Of a stretch of 21,461 nt of DNA, positions 7,441-15,133 are shown piece by piece. Both the position numbers and the translations under genes were made by a program. Position 1 is the first letter of the stretch. Every line of letters begins with the position of its first letter. The notes under the pieces are model-generated. The model was not told where the DNA came from, ran no database searches, and saw only the letters and a program-made list of their open reading frames with translations. The DNA is from Bordetella parapertussis. Its GTDB lineage: Bacteria; Pseudomonadota; Gammaproteobacteria; Burkholderiales; Burkholderiaceae_B. The stretch spans positions 1 to 21,461 of the forward strand of contig CAMBLP010000023.1 in the NCBI GenBank assembly GCA_945868195.1, written 5' to 3'.

Positions 7441-8010
7441 ATGAAGGGTGCGCTGCTTGCGCTCACCTTGATGAGTTGCGCCCTCGTTCAGACTGCTGCC
7501 TTGGCGGCCGATGCACAGATTAAAAAAATTGAGCCTTTAATCGGTGAGGGTCATCTCACCATGGATTTGGATGTCGGACTCAAACTGAGTCCGATGGTGC
7601 TCGAGGCTGCTGAGCGCGGAGTCCCTCTTTATTTCACGCTAGACATAAAAATTAAAGCACCGCGTTGGTGGTGGTTCGATAAGTCCATCGTTGAGACTTC
7701 GCTGACGCGACGCATGTCCTACAACACCTTGACGCAACAATGGCGCGTGGCGACAGGCGATTTATTTTTGCCAGTGGCTTCTCTTCAGGACGCGTTGGCA
7801 GTGCTGGAAAAGGTCCGAGGTTGGCCGGTGGCGCCATTGGATCGTTTCGAGCCCAATGTTCGGTATGAGGGCGAGGTGCGGATTAGACTCGATACTTCTC
7901 ATCTGGCGAGACCATTGCAATTGGATGCACGAAATCGTGGAGCGTGGTCGTTGACAAGCCCCTGGAGGGCGTTTGATTTTTCCGTACGTAAGGTAGGGGC
8001 CACGAAATGA
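7441..8010 (+). CDS. DUF4390 exported protein
   Basis: A DUF4390-family protein of unknown function, typically encoded between rsmB and ntrY in Betaproteobacteria. The start at 7441 gives 189 aa, opening with a signal peptide (MKG, hydrophobic run, ALA cleavage site) and preceded by AAGGG at 7426-7430. In-frame alternatives are ATG 7414 and GTG 7402, the latter abutting the rsmB stop. The mature part is predicted to be mainly beta strand, with PLYFTLDIKI, APRWWWFDK, LTRRMSYNTLTQQW and a C-terminal SLTSPWRAFDFSV strand, which are recognisable family features. No catalytic motif is seen. Its stop overlaps the ntrY start (ATGA at 8007-8010), so translation is coupled to the sensor kinase. A role in envelope sensing by NtrY is possible from context only. 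Confidence 0.88.
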   Translation: MKGALLALTLMSCALVQTAALAADAQIKKIEPLIGEGHLTMDLDVGLKLSPMVLEAAERGVPLYFTLDIKIKAPRWWWFDKSIVETSLTRRMSYNTLTQQWRVATGDLFLPVASLQDALAVLEKVRGWPVAPLDRFEPNVRYEGEVRIRLDTSHLARPLQLDARNRGAWSLTSPWRAFDFSVRKVGATK

Positions 8011-10319
8011 ATCCCCTCATGCGACTTGTCTCAGGTGTGGGCATTGCGAGTGCGATAGTTTTATTCGTGTTGTTGGCGTGGTCGACAGGCAATGCTTCGC
8101 TTTTGGCGCAATACCAGGCTTTATTGCTATGGTTGAACGGTGGATTAGCCTTTACCTTGTTTGTGTGGGTCGTGTGGCTCACGCTTCGTTTGGCGAAACA
8201 ATTTTCAACTGGAAAGTTTGGTTCTCGGCTGACTGCACGTTTCGCTTTGGCGTTTGCCCTCATTGGGGTCTTGCCTGGCGCGCTCATCTATACGGTATCT
8301 TTACAATTTATGTCGAGATCGATTGAATCTTGGTTCAATGTCCGTGTGGACACCGCTCTTGAATCAGGTTTGACACTAGGTCGTGCCGCCCTGGATTCTC
8401 AGTTGGCTCAGCTTGATGCACGCGCTCGATCGATGACGCCTGATTTAAGCAATACGCCGGACCCTGACGTAGCTGCGGTATTGACGCGTCTGCGAGAGAC
8501 GAATGGCGCGTTCGACGCGATGGTATTTACGACAAGCGGTCGCTTAATCGCGTTTGCCACCGAAAATATTGGCACGCTTTTGCCACCTTTACCGCCGACG
8601 GCAGTCCTGAATCAGTTGCGGACTGCGCGAGGTTATTCGGCGGCTGATTCGGATGATCCCACGGCAAACTTGGGTGATGCAGGATTGTTGTTGCGCGTGA
8701 TCGTACCCGTGGGGTCCCCTGATCGCGCTGAGAAAACGCTAGGTGTGACGTCGGAGTCACGTTGGCTGCAGTTGCTACAACCCGTGTCAGATAAGATCGC
8801 TCAAAACGCGCGCGAGGTACAAAAAGGATATCTTGACTATCAAGAGCTAGCGCTCTCGCGTCAAAGCTTGCGCAATCTTTTCGCGGTGACGCTGACCTTG
8901 GCGCTCCTCTTGACGGTATTTGCTGCCATCGCAGTCGCTTTGTATCTATCCAAAAAACTCGTGAAGCCCTTGCTCACACTTGCCTCCGGCACCCAAGCGG
9001 TGAGTATTGGAGACTTTCGTCCTTTGCCTGAACCTCCGAGTAACGATGAGGTGGGTCAACTGACCCGGTCCTTCAATGATATGACGCGCCAGCTCGAAGA
9101 GGCGCGCCGAATGGTTGAGTCCAATCGCGCTCAGCTCGAACGTTCAAACGTTTATCTGGAAAGCGTGTTGTCGAACTTGTCGGCTGGGGTGCTCGTTTTT
9201 GATCAACTGTTTCGTTTGACGACGTTTAACCAAGGTGCGCAGGCGATTTTGAGTGTTGATTTACGCGCAGCACCTGGCCGACCGTTGGAAACGATTGATG
9301 GCATGATCGATTTTGCAGGCATGATTCGGCAGGCGTTTTCGCAGCATGCCGCAGTGGGCTCTGAGCGAACCCATTGGCAGGAGCAGTTTGAGCTCAAGCT
9401 CGCTGATTTAAGTGATGACACGAAGGTCTATACCCTGACACTGCTGGCCCGAGGCACGCAGTTGCTTGTCGATGGTCGCGATAACGGCTACATGGTGGTT
9501 TTTGACGATATCACTGAGGTCATGTCTGCCAACCGAAGCGTCGCATGGGGTGAGGTCGCGCGTCGCTTGGCGCACGAGATCAAAAACCCCCTGACACCGA
9601 TTCAGCTATCGGCCGAACGCTTAGCCATGAAACTGGCCCACAAACTCGAACCGCAGGATGCGGCGTTACTTGAAAGAGCCACCAATACGATCGTGAATCA
9701 GGTGAGTTCACTCAAGCATATGGTCGACGACTTTAAGGAATATGCGCGTAAGCCCGCTATATTAATGGTGCCGGTTGATTTTAATGCCTTAGTCGATGAG
9801 GTTCTCGGGCTTTATGGATGGGATCCAATCGATGGTATGGTAAGGGATGAGCGGCATGCTTGGCATCTTGAGGTTTCGCTTGATCCAGCTTTACCACCCG
9901 TTTTGGGCGATCCCACGCAGTTGCGTCAAGTGGTTCATAATCTCTTGGCGAATGCGCGCGATGCCTTGGTAGATAAGCCCGAGGGAGGCGTGATTGAGGT
10001 TGTAACCAAGTTAATTCAGGCTGGAAGTCGGGAAAACACTGAACGCCCTGACCAGCCTGCTCTTAGATTTACGGTCTCGGATAATGGTCCTGGATTTGGA
10101 TCACAAGTTTTGCAACGCGCTTTTGAGCCGTACGTGACAACTAAAGCGCAGGGTACGGGTCTCGGTTTGGCGATTGTTCGAAAGATTATCGATGAGCATC
10201 AAGGTCGTATTGATTTGTCCAACCGGCGCGAGGGCGGTGCCAAAGTTTCGATTTTGTTGACGCAGTTGGCGCAATCGCTGGACGCGCCGCTGCAAGGCAA
10301 CGATAATGCTCATGTGTAA
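8007..10319 (+). CDS. ntrY: NtrY-like membrane sensor histidine kinase
   Basis: A 770-aa sensor kinase of the NtrY family. The N-terminus has three membrane helices (about 10-28, 38-60, 80-102), then a periplasmic sensor loop (about 103-290) and a fourth helix (about 291-313). A HAMP domain (about 315-368), a PAS domain (about 380-505) and the kinase core follow. The phosphoacceptor is H523 in LAHEIKNPLTP. The ATP-binding domain has N649 in LLANARDAL (N box), DNGPGFG at 692-698 (G1) and GTGLGLAIV at 716-724 (G2), so the kinase should be active. The start overlaps the DUF4390 stop by 4 nt. The cognate regulator gene follows after 17 nt. The classical role is nitrogen regulation; in Betaproteobacteria redox or envelope roles are also discussed, and the signal cannot be told here. 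Confidence 0.95.
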   Translation: MNPLMRLVSGVGIASAIVLFVLLAWSTGNASLLAQYQALLLWLNGGLAFTLFVWVVWLTLRLAKQFSTGKFGSRLTARFALAFALIGVLPGALIYTVSLQFMSRSIESWFNVRVDTALESGLTLGRAALDSQLAQLDARARSMTPDLSNTPDPDVAAVLTRLRETNGAFDAMVFTTSGRLIAFATENIGTLLPPLPPTAVLNQLRTARGYSAADSDDPTANLGDAGLLLRVIVPVGSPDRAEKTLGVTSESRWLQLLQPVSDKIAQNAREVQKGYLDYQELALSRQSLRNLFAVTLTLALLLTVFAAIAVALYLSKKLVKPLLTLASGTQAVSIGDFRPLPEPPSNDEVGQLTRSFNDMTRQLEEARRMVESNRAQLERSNVYLESVLSNLSAGVLVFDQLFRLTTFNQGAQAILSVDLRAAPGRPLETIDGMIDFAGMIRQAFSQHAAVGSERTHWQEQFELKLADLSDDTKVYTLTLLARGTQLLVDGRDNGYMVVFDDITEVMSANRSVAWGEVARRLAHEIKNPLTPIQLSAERLAMKLAHKLEPQDAALLERATNTIVNQVSSLKHMVDDFKEYARKPAILMVPVDFNALVDEVLGLYGWDPIDGMVRDERHAWHLEVSLDPALPPVLGDPTQLRQVVHNLLANARDALVDKPEGGVIEVVTKLIQAGSRENTERPDQPALRFTVSDNGPGFGSQVLQRAFEPYVTTKAQGTGLGLAIVRKIIDEHQGRIDLSNRREGGAKVSILLTQLAQSLDAPLQGNDNAHV

Positions 10320-10336
10320 GGGGTGGTGAAAGATTT

Positions 10337-11026
10337 ATGGCCAGAATTTTGGTTGTCGACGATGAGGTTGGGATTCGCGAGTTGCTCTCCGAAATCCTGT
10401 ATGACGAGGGTCACACGATCGAGCTTGCGGAAAATGCGGCTCAGGCGCGTGCTGCACGTTTGCGTGGGCGCCCGGATCTGGTTTTGCTTGATATTTGGAT
10501 GCCCGATACGGATGGCGTAACGCTCCTCAAGGAGTGGGGCTCTCAGGGTCTGCTCGATATGCCTGTGATCATGATGAGTGGCCACGCCACCATTGACACG
10601 GCCGTCGAGGCCACGCGCATTGGTGCGATTGATTTTCTGGAAAAGCCGATCACTTTGCAGCGTTTGCTCAAAACAATCTCTGCGGGGTTAGCGCGTGGTC
10701 GTTTGCCAGTTGCCAAGTCGGCAAACGGCACCTTTGTGTCAGTCGCGCCACCAAGCAGTGCCGCACCCCAGACCTTTGAGTCTGTTTCTCAGGCGGAAAA
10801 CGTAGCGGCTGTCGAACCCGTCGATCAAAGTTTGCTGGGTGACATCACGCTAGATCAACCCTTGCGGGAAGCGCGCGATGCGTTTGAGCGCGTATATTTT
10901 GAGTATCACTTAGCGCGCGAGAACAACAGCATGACGCGTGTCTCAGAAAAGACAGGTCTTGAACGTACACACCTTTATCGCAAGCTCAAGCAACTCGGCA
11001 TTGAGTCTCGCAAGCGCAACAGCTAA
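10337..11026 (+). CDS. ntrX: NtrX-like response regulator without AAA+ domain
   Basis: A 229-aa response regulator paired with NtrY. The receiver domain (about 1-120) has the acidic pair D8-D9, phosphoacceptor D52 in LLDIWMPD, the conserved S/T position in MMSGHAT and K103 in FLEKPIT. A low-complexity linker rich in Ala, Pro and Ser (about 125-168) leads to a Fis-type helix-turn-helix (about 175-226, ending in LERTHLYRKLKQLGI). The sigma-54 AAA+ ATPase module of classical NtrX or NtrC (GAFTGA loop, Walker motifs) is absent, so it cannot act as a standard sigma-54 activator and may work as a plain DNA-binding regulator, in layout like RegA/ActR. No frameshift is visible; the reading frame is continuous. 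The stop shares four bases with the XdhC-family gene on the other strand. Confidence 0.9.
   Translation: MARILVVDDEVGIRELLSEILYDEGHTIELAENAAQARAARLRGRPDLVLLDIWMPDTDGVTLLKEWGSQGLLDMPVIMMSGHATIDTAVEATRIGAIDFLEKPITLQRLLKTISAGLARGRLPVAKSANGTFVSVAPPSSAAPQTFESVSQAENVAAVEPVDQSLLGDITLDQPLREARDAFERVYFEYHLARENNSMTRVSEKTGLERTHLYRKLKQLGIESRKRNS
10700..10727. repeat. Inverted repeat within ntrX linker coding sequence
   Basis: CGTTTGCC (10700-10707) and GGCAAACG (10720-10727) form an 8-bp perfect stem with a 12-nt loop. It falls at the junction between the receiver domain and the linker, where the AAA+ module would begin in a full-length NtrX. It may be chance. Confidence 0.35.
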
Positions 11027-12012
11027 GCGTTCGTCGAGGCGGGTGGCTGACTGAGGCCCCCGACACGTGCGTCCTCGAGTGCGCGCCTGACTTGCACTAA
11101 TTGGGCGCTGACCGCGACGGCAATTTCAGCGGGTGTGCGGCTACCGATTTGAAGACCAACGGGTCCATGTAGCTTGTCAACTTCCTGCTCAGAAAGATCA
11201 AAGCTCAGTAGGCGTTCGCGACGTTTGGCTTGATTGCGAACCGAACCCAGAGCACCGATATAAAAAGCGTTGGACTTCAAGGCTTCGAGCAAGGCCATGT
11301 CATCGAGCTTTGGGTCATGGGTGATGGCGACGATGGCGGTACGAGAGTCTGTCTGAATCTCCAGCACGGCATCATCAGGCATGCCTGGCTGCAGCGTTAC
11401 GCCCTGCATGTCCCAGTCGGCGGTAAATTCCTCTCGCGGGTCGCAAATAATGACTTGAAATTCGAGCATCGTGGCGATCTGAGCCAGGGCGCGCGCTGTT
11501 TGGTTTGCCCCGATGATCAGAAGTCGCCAGTGTGGACCATAGATGAAATGGCAGCCGTCTTCTTTAACTTCAGTCAGTTGGCCTGGTCGAGCGTTGGTCA
11601 ACGTGGAGACGCCGGTGGACATATCTAGCCAGCGACCGATGAGTTGTTGCGTCTCGGTGGTGGCGACCACCTGCTCGAGCCAGTCGCTGTGGGTCAGGGG
11701 CTCGATCACTAAGCGCAGAGTGCCACCGCAGGGCAGGCCAAAGCGGGCAGCTTCGTCCTGTGATACACCATAACGCGCCCACTCGGGTTTGGCGGGGAGT
11801 CGTCCTTCTTGGGCCCTGGCGATCAGGTCGTCCTCGATACAGCCGCCTGAAACAGAGCCAATGACGCGTCCGTCTTTACGCACAGCCAGCATCGCACCCG
11901 CCTGTCGCGGGGCCGAGCCCCACGTCTTGACGACCGTTGCCAGATGCACCGAATGACCGGCCGACACCCATTCGCGGGCTTGTTTCAATACTTCGGTATC
12001 AAGAGAGTCCAT
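11023..12012 (-). CDS. XdhC/CoxI-family molybdoenzyme maturation protein
   Basis: A 329-aa XdhC-family protein. Members bind molybdenum cofactor and aid its sulfuration and insertion into xanthine dehydrogenase-like enzymes. The start at 12012 gives MDSLDTEVLKQAREW with AGAAAG-like purine-rich sequence (AGAAAG) upstream; an extension to 12048 has no support. The N-terminal XdhC_CoxI domain contains TWGSAPRQAGAML, GSVSGGCIEDD and the GLPCGGTL cysteine loop. The C-terminal Rossmann-like XdhC_C domain has IIGANQTARALAQIA, CDPREEF, ITHDPKLDD, FYIGALGSVRNQAKR and GLQIGSRTPAEIA. The nucleotide loop GANQTA departs from the common GAGHVG. No xdhAB or other molybdoenzyme gene is in the window, so the client is unknown. 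It is divergent from the TauE/SafE gene and converges on ntrX with a 4-nt overlap. Confidence 0.92.
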   Translation of the reverse strand: MDSLDTEVLKQAREWVSAGHSVHLATVVKTWGSAPRQAGAMLAVRKDGRVIGSVSGGCIEDDLIARAQEGRLPAKPEWARYGVSQDEAARFGLPCGGTLRLVIEPLTHSDWLEQVVATTETQQLIGRWLDMSTGVSTLTNARPGQLTEVKEDGCHFIYGPHWRLLIIGANQTARALAQIATMLEFQVIICDPREEFTADWDMQGVTLQPGMPDDAVLEIQTDSRTAIVAITHDPKLDDMALLEALKSNAFYIGALGSVRNQAKRRERLLSFDLSEQEVDKLHGPVGLQIGSRTPAEIAVAVSAQLVQVRRALEDARVGGLSQPPASTNA

Positions 12013-12061
12013 GCAGCATTCTTTCTGAAAAGGGGTCGAGGCGGCCAAGGGTTGTATCCAG

Positions 12062-12073
12062 TCAGTATACTGA
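12062..12073. promoter_or_regulatory. 12-bp palindrome between XdhC and TauE genes
   Basis: TCAGTATACTGA is a perfect palindrome lying midway in the 96-nt divergent gap between the XdhC start (12012) and the TauE start (12109). It contains TATACT, a possible -10. Its place suits an operator controlling both genes. The regulator is unknown and none is encoded next to it. Confidence 0.45.
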
Positions 12074-12108
12074 TCGACTTTACTAGCGTCGAGATCGAGT
12101 TCAACCTC

Positions 12109-12927
12109 ATGGATCCATTATTTATCTTAGCTCTTGCCATTCTAGGCTGTGTGACCGGCTTTGCGGCTGGATTACTGGGCATTGGCGGTGGCATGCTGCT
12201 TGTCCCTTTTTTAACGCTTTTGCTGACTTGGCAAGGCTTGCCGCTAGAGTTGACCGTACATGCGGCGATCGCGACATCGATGGCGTCTATTTTGTTTACT
12301 TCGGTGTCGAGCGTGCGCGCGCACAATAAAAGGGGGGCGGTGCGCTGGGATTTAGTCGTGGCCTTGACGCCCGGTATCGTCGTAGGGGGTTTGATTGCCA
12401 GCGGGGCTATTTTTTCTTTCCTTAAAACGGGTTGGTTGGCGCTCTTTTTTGCCTTATTTGTGGGCTACTCAGCTTTTCAGATGTTGCGCGATAAAAAGCC
12501 CAAACCTTCACGACAAATGCCCGGTAAAGTCGGCACGGTGGGTGCGGGAGGTACGATTGGTTTCTTATCTGGGTTAGTGGGTGCCGGCGGTGGATTCATC
12601 TCTGTGCCTTTCATGCTCTGGTGTAACGTGCCCTTGCATCAGGCTGTGGGTACATCAGCCGCGCTTGGTTTTCCGATTGCACTGGCTAATACGATCGGTT
12701 ATGTCTGGTCCGGCTGGCACCAAGAAGGCTTACCCTTTGGGATGTTCGGCTACATTTATTGGCCAGCTTTGATTATTTTGGCGGTGTGCAGCGTGTTGTT
12801 TGCGCCAGTCGGCGCCCGCGCCGCTCACAACCTTCCTGTCAAAACACTCAAGCGAATTTTTGCTTACTTGTTATTTGTCTTGACGGCATACATGTCCTAC
12901 AAAGCCTACGTCTCATTTTTCGGTTGA
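12109..12927 (+). CDS. TauE/SafE-family sulfite/organosulfonate-type permease
   Basis: A 272-aa polytopic inner-membrane protein of the TauE/SafE (DUF81, TSUP) family, linked to transport of sulfite, sulfoacetate or other small anions. The start at 12109 gives MDPLFILALAIL, directly entering helix 1; a longer frame back to 11944 reads through the XdhC gene and is not credible. The two internally related halves are typical: GFAAGLLGIGGGMLLVPFL (helices 1-2) repeats as GFLSGLVGAGGGFISVPFM near residues 154-172. About eight helices are expected. HAAIATSMASI and HQAVGTSAALG are the matching second-helix motifs. The substrate cannot be inferred. It shares a divergent control region with the XdhC gene, and its last 15 nt overlap the end of the methyltransferase gene on the other strand. 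Confidence 0.93.
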   Translation: MDPLFILALAILGCVTGFAAGLLGIGGGMLLVPFLTLLLTWQGLPLELTVHAAIATSMASILFTSVSSVRAHNKRGAVRWDLVVALTPGIVVGGLIASGAIFSFLKTGWLALFFALFVGYSAFQMLRDKKPKPSRQMPGKVGTVGAGGTIGFLSGLVGAGGGFISVPFMLWCNVPLHQAVGTSAALGFPIALANTIGYVWSGWHQEGLPFGMFGYIYWPALIILAVCSVLFAPVGARAAHNLPVKTLKRIFAYLLFVLTAYMSYKAYVSFFG

Positions 12928-13845
12928 TTTTCGCTGAATCGCGCTCACGCTGATACGCGTTTCCCCCGCCTGGCCGCGCCGCGTTGCGCTGCGCCAGGCG
13001 TGACCATAAGCCACTTCGATGGTGAGGTGGATGCGGCCGTCAGGACGACGCTGTTGTTCTAGTGCGTTCAGTAAACGCTGTCGCCATTGACGTGTCGTGA
13101 GCGTGGCTTTGCGTCCCAGAGCAGGATTTCCACCAAGATTTTTGACATCGTGCAAAAGCTTTTCCGGCGTGGCGTAGGTGAGTGTGAGTACTTCTTGATC
13201 CATGACCGGATCGGCAAAGCCTTTTTCAATCAGCAAGTCACCAAAATCGTGCATGTCCACAAAACTGGGCGTGGTGGTGGTGAGACCCGCTGTGCTCAGC
13301 GCTTGACGGACTTCTTGCATGGTCGCGGGACCAAAGCAGGAGAAAAACACTAAGCCATTTGGCCGAATAATGCGCCCCCATTCCTGAAGCACCTCGTGCG
13401 GGGCTGGGTGCCAGTGCAAAGCGAGGTTGGACCAAACGAGATCGAGAGACTCGGGGTCGAGACCTGTTTGCGCGAGATCCTGCTGAATCCAAGAGGTCGC
13501 GGGTTGATCTCCCCGGAAACGTCCGAACCACAACCGCCAACCGTGCGGATAGATATTGCGTGCGGCTTGCTGTGCAAGCGTGAGCAAGCCCGCATTGTGA
13601 TCTTGACCGATAAAGTGGGCATTAGGGTAGCGCGCGTACAAAAGTGGGATTTGAGCCCCGGCACCGCAACCTGCATCTAATAGTTGCGTGGGCTCTAAAC
13701 GCACAAGCCTCAAGCGCTCGTCCATGCGGCGCGCGATTTCGCCATATAAAAACTGAGCCTCGTTGAGATCGCCTCTGCGGTTGAATTGACGCAGGACGTG
13801 ATTAACGTTCAAAGGGAGACGACTCAGTATGGATGTTGTTGTCAT
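12913..13845 (-). CDS. BioC-like SAM-dependent methyltransferase
   Basis: A 310-aa class I methyltransferase resembling BioC, the malonyl-ACP O-methyltransferase that begins pimelate synthesis for biotin. Motif I is LLDAGCGAGAQIP at about 55-67. The acidic end of strand 2 is GQDHN, and LDLVWSNLALHWHP plus the strand-5 region IIRPNGLVFFSCFGP match BioC-type proteins. The N-terminal ILSRLPLNVNHVLRQFNRR precedes the fold, and a C-terminal extension (about 255-310) covers a region variable in this group. The HVLRQFNRRG...A...Y...IARRMDERL layout is also BioC-like. No other bio gene is nearby, so the substrate is not proven and a different methylated product is possible. It is divergent from comF across a gap of about 54 nt, a pairing common in Burkholderiales by recollection. 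Its 3' end overlaps the TauE gene. Confidence 0.82.
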   Translation of the reverse strand: MTTTSILSRLPLNVNHVLRQFNRRGDLNEAQFLYGEIARRMDERLRLVRLEPTQLLDAGCGAGAQIPLLYARYPNAHFIGQDHNAGLLTLAQQAARNIYPHGWRLWFGRFRGDQPATSWIQQDLAQTGLDPESLDLVWSNLALHWHPAPHEVLQEWGRIIRPNGLVFFSCFGPATMQEVRQALSTAGLTTTTPSFVDMHDFGDLLIEKGFADPVMDQEVLTLTYATPEKLLHDVKNLGGNPALGRKATLTTRQWRQRLLNALEQQRRPDGRIHLTIEVAYGHAWRSATRRGQAGETRISVSAIQRKSTEK

Positions 13846-13888
13846 AGCAATAAAAAAGGCGTTCGGTGCTGGGGCAGAATAAGAGCTT

Positions 13889-13893
13889 GAGGA
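13889..13893 (+). promoter_or_regulatory. Ribosome binding site of comF
   Basis: GAGGA ends directly at the first in-frame ATG (13894) but lies 6 nt before the second ATG (13900), the normal spacing. It therefore favours the second start. Confidence 0.6.
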
Positions 13894-13899
13894 ATGAAA

Positions 13900-14634
13900 A
13901 TGTACTCTATCCGAGAAAAAATCCGACGAATACTCCGCGCCCCATGTCCCTTATGTGGTTTAGCTGCTGTCGGCGGGGACCTTTGCCGCCCTTGCGAGAA
14001 CGAGGTCAGATTCGAGTTCGATGCGCATCGACATTGTCGCCGTTGTTTGTACCAAGTCCCCGGCTTTGGTTTGGAACCGTCGTCCGCACCGAGTGCCTTA
14101 TGCGAAGCTTGCTGCCAACGGCCGCTTACGTATGCCCGTGCCATGGCAGGGATTCACTTTGCGGCGCCAGGCGATCAGCTGATGCGCCGCTTTAAGGCAC
14201 AGGGGCGACTGACGGACGCGGGGTTGTTCGCCAGATTGTTGTGGCGCAATATGCAAACGGCTTGCCCGGCCTTGCCGCCCTTGACGGCTTTAGTCCCCAT
14301 TCCGTCTAGTCGCGAGGCAATGTTGCGACGGGGGTTGAATCCCGCGGGTGAAATCGCGCGCGAGCTCGCGGGCTTAAGCGGCTTACCGTTACGGGGCGCA
14401 TGGTTGCGCAGAACGCGCGAAACCCACAGTCAAAAAAATCTGGATTGGCGTGCGCGCCAAGAGAGTGTGTGTGGACTATACGAAGGGTCTATCCCAGTCA
14501 GTGGTGGCTGGTTAGGCTTGGTCGATGATGTGCTCACGACAGGGAGCACGCTGGAGGCGGCCTCTGCTGCGTTGTTGCGCGCTGGAGCTCAAGGCGTCAT
14601 CGCCCTCGTTGCCGCGCGGACTCTGGCAAAATAG
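13900..14634 (+). CDS. comF: ComF-family phosphoribosyltransferase-like protein
   Basis: A 244-aa ComF protein, needed in natural transformation for handling of single-stranded DNA in the cytosol. The N-terminal zinc-ribbon region has four cysteine pairs: C16/C19 (CPLC), C29/C32 (CRPC), C46/C49 (CRRC) and C68/C71 (CEAC). The C-terminal phosphoribosyltransferase-like domain contains VPIPSSREAMLRRGLNPAGEIA and the PRPP loop LVDDVLTTGST at 207-217. The start is placed at 13900 because of the GAGGA spacing; ATG 13894 would add two residues. Length is typical. trmL follows after 5 nt and is probably co-transcribed. With dprA it represents DNA-uptake functions, but ComEC and pilus genes are outside this window. 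Confidence 0.95.
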   Translation: MYSIREKIRRILRAPCPLCGLAAVGGDLCRPCENEVRFEFDAHRHCRRCLYQVPGFGLEPSSAPSALCEACCQRPLTYARAMAGIHFAAPGDQLMRRFKAQGRLTDAGLFARLLWRNMQTACPALPPLTALVPIPSSREAMLRRGLNPAGEIARELAGLSGLPLRGAWLRRTRETHSQKNLDWRARQESVCGLYEGSIPVSGGWLGLVDDVLTTGSTLEAASAALLRAGAQGVIALVAARTLAK

Positions 14635-14639
14635 CGCTC

Positions 14640-15110
14640 ATGTTTGATGTCATCCTTGTCCAGCCAGAAATTCCGCCCAACACGGGTAACGTGATCCGCT
14701 TGTGCGCCAATACGGGCGCACGGCTACATCTTGTGCGCCCGCTCGGTTTTGAGATCGATGACACGCGGCTCAAACGCGCCGGTCTCGATTATCACGAGTG
14801 GCAGCCCGTCAAGGTGCATGACAGTTTGCCCTTGGCGATTAAAGCGACAGGGGCACTCCCCGAGCGTGTATTCGCCATGACGACCAAAGCCACGCTACTG
14901 GTCAGTGAGGTCAGTTTGCGCGAGGGCGATGTCTTTGTGTTTGGACGTGAAACAGCGGGTCTCTCGGCAGAGCAAATGGCACTGTTTGAGCCGACTCAGC
15001 GCGTCCGTTTGCCGATGTTGGAGGGACAGCGTAGCTTAAATCTTTCCAACGCTGTGGCGGTGGTGGTGTTTGAAGCCTGGAGACAGCAAGGCTATCCAGG
15101 TGCCGTATAA
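14640..15110 (+). CDS. trmL: tRNA (cytidine(34)-2'-O)-methyltransferase TrmL
   Basis: A 156-aa SPOUT-class enzyme that 2'-O-methylates the wobble nucleotide C34 or U34 of tRNA-Leu isoacceptors. The compact size with only the trefoil-knot domain is typical of TrmL. Motifs: N-terminal QPEIPPNTGNVIRLCANTG (motif 1, N14 and R20), FVFGRETAGLS at 99-109 (motif 2) and LPMLEGQRSLNLSNAVAV at 124-141 (motif 3), which build the knotted SAM pocket. It begins 5 nt after the comF stop with a weak binding site, suggesting translational coupling. Its 3' end lies 23 nt from the end of the convergent Bug-receptor gene with no T-tract hairpin between. Confidence 0.96.
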   Translation: MFDVILVQPEIPPNTGNVIRLCANTGARLHLVRPLGFEIDDTRLKRAGLDYHEWQPVKVHDSLPLAIKATGALPERVFAMTTKATLLVSEVSLREGDVFVFGRETAGLSAEQMALFEPTQRVRLPMLEGQRSLNLSNAVAVVVFEAWRQQGYPGAV

Positions 15111-15133
15111 AAAAACGTCTCGATCCGCGGTGC

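Noticed and set aside
11944..12108. N-terminal extension of the TauE/SafE frame
   Set aside because: It overlaps the XdhC gene on the other strand, adds a hydrophilic region foreign to the family, and the ATG at 12109 leads straight into the first membrane helix.
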